Source: JAJPJX01 sp964568355 (lineage in GTDB: Bacteria > Acidobacteriota > Terriglobia > Bryobacterales > Bryobacteraceae). Taken from it: a stretch of DNA of 6,475 bases. Where the stretch lies: the NCBI GenBank assembly GCA_964568355.1, contig CAZMRK010000077.1, positions 1-6,475 of the forward strand. Reading direction: 5' to 3'. The notes under the pieces were generated by a model, which worked only from the letters and a program-made list of their open reading frames with translations, was not told the DNA's origin and did not search any database. The position numbers were made by a program, and so were the translations under genes. Below are positions 1-4,787 of this stretch, piece after piece (within the stretch, counting starts at the first letter, position 1; every line of letters starts with the position of its first letter).

Positions 1-2418
1 CGGGGCCTCCCGGAGCCGTGAAAGCGTCTCTTCGAGCTGCCAGGAGATGGCGGAAAACCCGGCCAGCAGCGTGTCGTGCCATTCGCGCGAGATCCGGTTC
101 CGCTCCGCGAGCACGGCGGCGTAGCGCCCCTTGATGATGAAGATGCGCCAGCGGACCAGAAGCACCGCGACGCCCAGCGACGCCAGCGCCAAAGTAATCC
201 GGAACCATACCGTTTGATAGATCTTGGGCGGCTGGCGGACCGGGACCGCGGCAAATCGGGTGCTCCAGGGCCCGGCCGGCATACGAGCCGTCACCAGAAA
301 ACGGTACCGTCCGGGAGGAATGCGGCTATAGCGGGCGGTGCGGTCCGCGCCTGCTTCCACCCATCCGGGATCGAAGCCCTCCAGCCGGTAGCGGAACCGC
401 ACCTTCTCCGGATGCGAAAAGCTCAATGCGGTGTATTGAAGCTCCAGGCTATGCGTCCCGGCGCTCAGACGAACCTCCGAATCCGTTGGCAGCGGCCTTC
501 CGTCGGCAGTGACCGTCTCGATCACCACCGGCGGAGCGGTGGAGTCCGTCTTCTCCGGCTGGATGGCCACAAAACCCTTTGCCGTGGGAAACCACACGCG
601 GCCGCTGTGGTCCCGCCAGCCCGAAGGCTGCGACATCCGGTGGCATTCGATTGTTCGCATTCCGTCGCTGCGGTCATAGAGCGCGAAGTCCAGCCGCTGA
701 CGCGCGCCGGCCAGAATCTCATCGACCTGCTTCACCCGGATGCGGAGAATGCCCCGGCCTGAGCTAATCCAGTAAGAACCCACCCCATCGTCCACAATGC
801 GATACAGCGGGCGGTCGGGCAATCCCTGCCGTCCCGTCAGCACGGTCGTGCGATTCCCGGTGATGGCGTAGAGGGTGCCGTGCAACGTCGTGGCGCAGAT
901 CCGGCCTCGGGAATCCTCCGCAATCGACGTCACCATGTCGCCCGGAATCCCCGGCGTTCGTGTGAACCCGGGGCGGGCGCCTTCAAAGTTGCCCATTCCG
1001 TCGGGCATCCCCGCCCAGATCCGCCCCCGCGAGTCCTCAAACAGGCTCGTAATTTCCTTGCCTGCAAGAAAAGTCGTCATGGGGCCGGTCGGCTTTCCGG
1101 AGGGAAACAGGAACAACCCGTTGTCCGATGTGCCCACCCACAGGCGATTGCTGCGATCGAACAGGACTGCCGACACATGACGAAACGGCGAACCCGGCTC
1201 CGCAAACTGGTCGTAGCGGCGCCCGTTGAATCCGTAAAGGCCCTCCCAGTTCCCGATCCACGGATTGCCCTGAGGATCGATGGCCAGGGCGCGTATCGTG
1301 CAATAGAGCGTGGGAACCGGCGTTGGCTGGCTCTGGAAAATCCCGTCGGCCTTCCGGTACAACCCTCCGCGCCAGGTCCCGAACCAGAGAGCGCCGCTGC
1401 GGTCCTCCGTCACCGTGGACGCGAAGTCTCCGCTCAGCCCTTCCGGAACACCGTAGGGAACAATCGCCGTATCGTTCCACCGGGTAAGGCCGCCGGCCCG
1501 TGTCCCGATCCACAGGTTGCCCTCCTGGTCTTCATACAGCGTACGGATGTAATCATCGGCCAGACCCTCGTGCGCTTTCCAGGAGTCCACGGCCCCATGC
1601 CGCACGCGGTACAGTCCCTGACCCCATGTTCCCACCCAGAGGACGCCATCCCGGTCCTTCAAAATCGCGACCACTGGGCCGGGGACCCCCGGCTGCGCGT
1701 CGACGCCAACGCCCGATTGCGTCTTCCGTACCCGAAACAACCCTTTCGAGGTCCCCATCCAAATGCCGCCGTCGCGTTCTCCCGCCACAGCGAAGATCTC
1801 CCCGTGCTTCGGATCGTTGGCGAGTATGCGCGACACTGTGCCATTGCGGGAGCAGAACAGGCCGTCGACGGTGGCGATCCAAACCGTGCCCTCGCCGTCG
1901 GTGGTGAGAACATTCCATGCCAGGTCGGGCGGTCCGGAGAGGCCCTCCACGCGCGTGAATGTGCCGTCCCGCAGTCGCATCACGCCGCTGCGGGTGCTCG
2001 CCCAGAGGTCGCCCGATGCGTCTTCGAGCTGCGCAAATACCGAAGCGCCAAGATCATACCTGGCGGTAACCTTCCCCTTCCAATGGCGATAGACCCACCC
2101 ATCGAAGGTTCCCATCCACAGCGCCCCATCGCGGCTGGCCAGCATACTCAGGATCCAGCGTTGGGACAGGCGGAGCGCCGGATCGCTGTCGAAGCGTGTG
2201 AATCGAAGGCCGTCAAACCGCGTCAGGCCCTCATCGGTGCCAACCAGCAAATATCCGTCCTGGGCCGGCAATACCGCCATGACATAGTTCCGCGGCAGAC
2301 CCTCTTCCACCTGCCACTGCTGCTTATGATATTGGGACATCAAGCGAGACGGATCGAGCCCCCAGCAGCCGAAACTCATCACGGCCAAACAAAAGCCCAG
2401 ACGCCCAAGCACAACCAT
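1..2418 (-). CDS. Two-component sensor histidine kinase with two-component-regulator propeller, Y_Y_Y domain and HisKA_3-type kinase start (C-terminus beyond window)
   Basis: Reading the minus strand from ATG 2418-2416 gives 806 open codons to the window edge. Residues 1-20 look like a short signal peptide. Residues 30-620 hold 14 propeller repeats, each ending in a motif like LWVGT or IWMGT (for example residues 100, 219, 260, 302, 344, 426), enough for two seven-bladed propellers. Residues about 660-722 match a Y_Y_Y domain (FRYRLEGFDPGW; PPGRYRFLV). A membrane helix spans about 738-757. Then comes the dimerisation/phosphoacceptor helix with REWHDTLLAGF; His781 is the predicted phosphorylated residue. 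The HATPase domain and any receiver or output domain lie outside the window. Known relatives are membrane sensors with a periplasmic ligand-binding propeller, some of which sense glycan fragments; the ligand here is unknown. It follows the GH2 gene on the same strand, 138 bases away. No clear Shine-Dalgarno precedes the ATG. The frame stays open upstream to a stop at 2526-2524, with GTG (2436) and TTG (2475) as alternative starts, but the ATG best places the signal peptide. Confidence 0.93.
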   Translation of the reverse strand, partial: MVVLGRLGFCLAVMSFGCWGLDPSRLMSQYHKQQWQVEEGLPRNYVMAVLPAQDGYLLVGTDEGLTRFDGLRFTRFDSDPALRLSQRWILSMLASRDGALWMGTFDGWVYRHWKGKVTARYDLGASVFAQLEDASGDLWASTRSGVMRLRDGTFTRVEGLSGPPDLAWNVLTTDGEGTVWIATVDGLFCSRNGTVSRILANDPKHGEIFAVAGERDGGIWMGTSKGLFRVRKTQSGVGVDAQPGVPGPVVAILKDRDGVLWVGTWGQGLYRVRHGAVDSWKAHEGLADDYIRTLYEDQEGNLWIGTRAGGLTRWNDTAIVPYGVPEGLSGDFASTVTEDRSGALWFGTWRGGLYRKADGIFQSQPTPVPTLYCTIRALAIDPQGNPWIGNWEGLYGFNGRRYDQFAEPGSPFRHVSAVLFDRSNRLWVGTSDNGLFLFPSGKPTGPMTTFLAGKEITSLFEDSRGRIWAGMPDGMGNFEGARPGFTRTPGIPGDMVTSIAEDSRGRICATTLHGTLYAITGNRTTVLTGRQGLPDRPLYRIVDDGVGSYWISSGRGILRIRVKQVDEILAGARQRLDFALYDRSDGMRTIECHRMSQPSGWRDHSGRVWFPTAKGFVAIQPEKTDSTAPPVVIETVTADGRPLPTDSEVRLSAGTHSLELQYTALSFSHPEKVRFRYRLEGFDPGWVEAGADRTARYSRIPPGRYRFLVTARMPAGPWSTRFAAVPVRQPPKIYQTVWFRITLALASLGVAVLLVRWRIFIIKGRYAAVLAERNRISREWHDTLLAGFSAISWQLEETLSRLREAP

Positions 2419-2489
2419 ACGTGTAACATGTGGCACGGCGCCGCGTAGCGGAGCGCTTCGGAACCGCGCGCGCAAGCAAGCGGCACCCC

Positions 2490-2554
2490 AAAAGGCTGAA
2501 AGCTGACCGCTGAGAGCTGACAGCTATCAGCTATCAGCTATCAGCCATCAGCTA
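2490..2554 (-). terminator. Candidate Rho-independent terminator of the GH2 gene, built from the heptamer repeats
   Basis: In minus-strand RNA the arm 2553-2527 pairs with 2520-2494 around a 6-base loop (2526-2521, uagcug). Pairing base by base gives 21 Watson-Crick pairs and 2 G-U pairs, broken by three internal mismatches (2533/2514, 2539/2508, 2547/2500). Each repeat unit contributes a GCTGA/TCAGC block. Four T residues follow directly (2493-2490), then GGGG, so the U-tract is short. The hairpin begins within a few bases of the GH2 stop (2559-2557), where a terminator is expected. The stem is less GC-rich and less perfect than a classic terminator, so partial read-through into the sensor kinase, or a role in mRNA 3' end protection, is also possible. 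Confidence 0.55.
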
Positions 2555-2555
2555 A
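2493..2555. repeat. Nine-unit 7-bp tandem repeat with a polarity switch
   Basis: On the plus strand the units are aggctga, aagctga, ccgctga, gagctga, cagctat, cagctat, cagctat, cagccat and cagctaa, in strict 7-base register. All share a core close to agct. The first four end in ctga, while the last five are cagctat-like, which carries the reverse complement tendency. Three units (2521-2541) are identical. The array lies in the gap between the GH2 stop codon and the sensor kinase start, and begins two bases after that stop on the minus strand. It overlaps the hairpin listed separately. It could be a dispersed intergenic repeat of this genome; one window cannot show that. Confidence 0.85.
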
Positions 2556-2556
2556 T

Positions 2557-4353
2557 TCAGTGCACCAGCGCGTTAATCTCCCGCACCACCTTCACATCGA
2601 ACTTAGGCTTGCGATCATAGGTCAGCAGTCCATTAATCTCCTGCTCTACATCGGTAAGCTGCGTATAGCAAAGCCCGGCAAACCGGGGAAGCCGGGACAA
2701 GGCTTGATAGAGCCCGCGGAGCCGTTCCAAGGCGCTATCGGCGGTCTTTTCCACACCCGAGTAGCCCCAGGATTCGCTCGGAACCTGGTGGCCGGAGGGA
2801 ATGAAGGCAATCCCGCCGAATTCGGAAAGCACCAGCGGAGCGCCCCGATAGCGATAGCCGGCGAGCACAGCGACCCGAGCGTTAGGCGGCAGGGGCTCAC
2901 CGGGTTTGCCGGCATCTTTGTACTTTTCGTAGAGAAGATCGCCGCTGCGCGCGTAGTCGTGCAACGCCATCAGGTCCGTATGGTCGGTGTGCTCCCAGCC
3001 ATCGTTATCGACCACCAGGCGGCTGCTATCGAGAGCGTGGGTGAGCGTGTACAACTCCTTGAGATGATTCTGCTGCCGGGGATCTCGCAGATTGGGCACC
3101 CCCCAGCTTTCGTTGATGGGGACCCAGATCACGATGGAAGGGTGGTTGTAATCGCGCTCGACCGCTTCGGTCCACTCCCGCGTGAACCGGGCGACATAGG
3201 CATCGTCAAAGAGATAGGCGTTGGCCATCTCGCTCGAAACCAGAAAACCCATGCGATCGGCCCAGTAGAGGAAGCGGGGATCTTCGAGCTTCTGGTGCTT
3301 GCGGGCGCCGTTGAAACCCATCTCCTTAGTAAGCCGGATGTCGTACTGGATGGCCTCGTCGCTGGGCGGCGTGAGGATGCTTTCGGGCCAGTAGCCCTGG
3401 TCCAGCACGAACTTGAGATAAGTTGGCCGCCCGTTGAGAAGGATACGCCCGTTTTCGACGGTGACCGAGCGGAAGCCGAAGTAGGACCGGACGCGATCGA
3501 GCACGACCGTGCCGCGGCGAAGCTCGAACGTTACCTCGTAGAGCTTGGGATTTTCCGGAGACCAGAGAGCAGGCTCGGTCACGGCGAGCGAAGCGGAGGC
3601 CCGTTCCCCTTCGCTGCGGCCCGCGGTTTCGGCCACGCGCTCGCCGGCAAAGGTCACGACGGCATCGAGTTCCAGTCCGGCCTGCGGCCGGGCAACGCGG
3701 GCGTCGAAACGGACGGTGCCGTCGAGCGCGGGAGTAATGCGCACCTTCTCCAGATAGCTCTCGCCCACTGCTTCCAACCAGACCGGCTGCCAGATGCCCG
3801 AGGTCCGGGTATAGAAAATGCCGCGCGACTTGGGCTCCCAATATTGCTTGCCGCGGGGGATGTAGCGGTCCTCCGGCGGATCTTCCGCGCGCACGGTGAT
3901 GGAATTGGCTCCGGCGCGCAGATGAGGCGTAATGTCGAATGCGAACGGCGTATGGCCGCCCTCGTGGCTGCCGGCCAGATGTCCGTTGACCCAGACCATC
4001 GCTCGATAATCCACCGCGCCGAAGCGCAGCAGCACGCGTTTCGCCTTCCAGGCCGCGGTCAACGTGAACTCGCGGCGGTACCAGACCCAGGGGTGGAACG
4101 CCGTGTCACCGATGCCGCTGAGCTTGCTTTCAAAGCAATAGGGAACCATGATGCTGCGGGAAAACGTCTGCGTACCCAAGCCCCAATTGGCATCCAGACC
4201 GGCATTTCGATCGTCGAATTCGAACTGCCATTTTCCGTTCAGGCTTTGCCAGAGCTGGCGCTCGAACTGGGGTTGAGGATATTCGGGACGAGGCACCTGG
4301 GCAATGGCGAGCAGAGGCAGCGCCGCCAGGGCGAACAGAGACTTAGCCGGCAT
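2557..4353 (-). CDS. Secreted glycoside hydrolase family 2 protein (beta-galactosidase/beta-glucuronidase superfamily)
   Basis: This complete 598-residue protein should hydrolyse a beta-linked glycoside by the retaining mechanism, outside the cytoplasm. Residues 1-19 form a signal peptide (MPAK, a Leu/Ala-rich core, then AIA before QV). Residues about 30-198 are the N-terminal jelly-roll sugar-binding domain (LNGKWQFEFD; WVWYRREF; VWVNGHLAGSHEGGHTPF). Residues about 199-297 are an Ig-like domain and 298-598 the catalytic TIM barrel. Glu415 in PINESWG is the predicted acid/base and Glu511 in LSEFGG the predicted nucleophile. The barrel entry reads LKFVLDQGYWPES where LacZ-type enzymes have an RGVNRHE-like motif, and later ARKHQK and YTQLTDVEQE occur. 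These mark a recurring but poorly characterised GH2 subgroup, so the substrate cannot be named. The protein is short for the family, lacking the LacZ C-terminal domains. No Shine-Dalgarno precedes the ATG; the signal peptide and the promoter position support this start. It is divergent from padR and probably shares its control region. Confidence 0.95.
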   Translation of the reverse strand: MPAKSLFALAALPLLAIAQVPRPEYPQPQFERQLWQSLNGKWQFEFDDRNAGLDANWGLGTQTFSRSIMVPYCFESKLSGIGDTAFHPWVWYRREFTLTAAWKAKRVLLRFGAVDYRAMVWVNGHLAGSHEGGHTPFAFDITPHLRAGANSITVRAEDPPEDRYIPRGKQYWEPKSRGIFYTRTSGIWQPVWLEAVGESYLEKVRITPALDGTVRFDARVARPQAGLELDAVVTFAGERVAETAGRSEGERASASLAVTEPALWSPENPKLYEVTFELRRGTVVLDRVRSYFGFRSVTVENGRILLNGRPTYLKFVLDQGYWPESILTPPSDEAIQYDIRLTKEMGFNGARKHQKLEDPRFLYWADRMGFLVSSEMANAYLFDDAYVARFTREWTEAVERDYNHPSIVIWVPINESWGVPNLRDPRQQNHLKELYTLTHALDSSRLVVDNDGWEHTDHTDLMALHDYARSGDLLYEKYKDAGKPGEPLPPNARVAVLAGYRYRGAPLVLSEFGGIAFIPSGHQVPSESWGYSGVEKTADSALERLRGLYQALSRLPRFAGLCYTQLTDVEQEINGLLTYDRKPKFDVKVVREINALVH

Positions 4354-4361
4354 CGAGGCTT

Positions 4362-4390
4362 ATTGTAGCCGGAATCTTTGTTGTTGACAT
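4362..4390 (-). promoter_or_regulatory. Predicted promoter of the GH2 gene
   Basis: On the minus strand a -35 box ATGTCA (4390-4385, 4 of 6 consensus bases) and a -10 box TACAAT (4367-4362, 5 of 6) are 17 bases apart. Transcription should start near 4355, one or two bases before the ATG at 4353. The mRNA would thus be leaderless or nearly so, which agrees with the missing Shine-Dalgarno. The -35 box coincides with that of the divergent padR promoter. Confidence 0.6.
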
Positions 4391-4436
4391 CCGACAATAA
4401 GACAGCCATACTGTTGCTGTAGACACCCGACAATAT
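4378..4436. promoter_or_regulatory. Candidate PadR operator: 23-bp imperfect direct repeat between divergent genes
   Basis: Segment 4378-4400 matches segment 4414-4436 at 19 of 23 positions, offset 36 bp; the shared core is GACA(T/C)CCGACAATA. The left copy covers both -35 boxes. The right copy runs from the predicted padR transcription start region into its start codon. A related element in inverted orientation, TTATTGTAG (4360-4368), matches the reverse complement of CGACAATAA (4392-4400) at 8 of 9 bases and contains the GH2 -10 box. PadR-family repressors commonly bind repeats in their own promoters, so binding here would be expected to repress padR and the GH2 gene together. Binding is inferred from position and repetition only. 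Confidence 0.6.
4384..4412 (+). promoter_or_regulatory. Predicted promoter of the padR-ADOP operon
   Basis: A perfect -35 box TTGACA (4384-4389) lies 17 bases from a -10 box CATACT (4407-4412, 4 of 6). Predicted transcription start is near 4419, leaving a leader of about 15 bases with no Shine-Dalgarno before the ATG at 4435. The -10 box sits in the 9-base centre of a small dyad, ACAGC (4402-4406) and GCTGT (4416-4420), which could be an operator half-site pair. Confidence 0.65.
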
Positions 4437-4770
4437 GGGCCAGGAATCCAAACTCGATCTTCTCCAGGGCACCCTGGATCTGCTGATTCTGCGCACCCTC
4501 CAAACCGGTCCGCAGCACGGCTGGGCTATCTCGGAGCGCATCCAGCAGGTTTCTCAGGAGGTGCTGCGCGTCAACCAGGGCTCGCTCTATCCGGCGCTCC
4601 ACCGCCTGGAGCACCAGGGCTGGATCAAGGCGGAATGGGGCATCTCGGAGATGGGGCGGCGTGCCCGCTTCTATCGCCTGACGCCTTCCGGCCGCAAGCA
4701 ACTGGAACTGGAGACCGAAACCTGGGCGCGGATGACCGGAGCCATTGGGCGGGTGCTCGACATGGCATAG
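4435..4770 (+). CDS. PadR-family transcriptional regulator (acidobacterial type)
   Basis: This 111-residue cytoplasmic protein is a winged helix-turn-helix DNA-binding regulator of usual length for the acidobacterial PadR subgroup (the family modelled as TIGR03433). Its hallmarks are KLDLLQGTLDLLILRTL (residues 6-22, helix 1), HGWAISERIQQVS (28-40, helix 2) and the recognition helix region QGSLYPALHRLEHQGWI (48-64). The wing follows with EMGRRARFYRLTPSGRKQL (72-90), and a C-terminal dimerisation helix reaches about residue 108. The start is set by the family's N-terminal MGQ-like pattern, and there is no Shine-Dalgarno. It lies 17 bases upstream of the ADOP permease on the same strand, the standard arrangement for this pair, and so probably represses that operon. 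The effector is unknown. The direct repeat overlapping its own start codon suggests autoregulation. Confidence 0.95.
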   Translation: MGQESKLDLLQGTLDLLILRTLQTGPQHGWAISERIQQVSQEVLRVNQGSLYPALHRLEHQGWIKAEWGISEMGRRARFYRLTPSGRKQLELETETWARMTGAIGRVLDMA

Positions 4771-4774
4771 GCTC

Positions 4775-4781
4775 GAGAAGG
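4775..4781 (+). promoter_or_regulatory. Ribosome binding site of the ADOP permease gene
   Basis: GAGAAGG lies 6 bases before ATG 4788-4790. It decides between two ATGs in the ATGTGATG string: the first (4783) reads straight into TGA, so the second is the real start. It is the only convincing Shine-Dalgarno in the window; the other three genes appear to have none. Confidence 0.75.
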
Positions 4782-4787
4782 CATGTG

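Noticed and set aside
76..762. A 228-codon plus-strand open frame at the left edge
   Set aside because: It lies antisense to the Y_Y_Y, membrane and phosphoacceptor part of the sensor kinase and has no recognisable features.
880..2448. A 522-codon open frame on the plus strand across the sensor kinase
   Set aside because: The opposite strand gives 14 regular propeller repeats, a Y_Y_Y domain and a kinase motif. The plus-strand product is Pro/Arg-rich and resembles nothing.
2493..2555. Short repeats considered as a CRISPR array or IS end
   Set aside because: Units are 7 bases with no spacers, no cas genes or transposase are present, and no target-site duplication is visible.
2560..4368. A 602-codon open frame on the plus strand covering the whole GH2 gene
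   Set aside because: It is an antisense shadow common in GC-rich coding DNA. Its translation shows no domain or signal peptide, while the minus frame carries all GH2 motifs.
4429..4434. GACAAT considered as the -10 box of padR
   Set aside because: No acceptable -35 box lies 16-18 bases upstream and transcription would start after the start codon. TTGACA with CATACT at 17 bases fits better.
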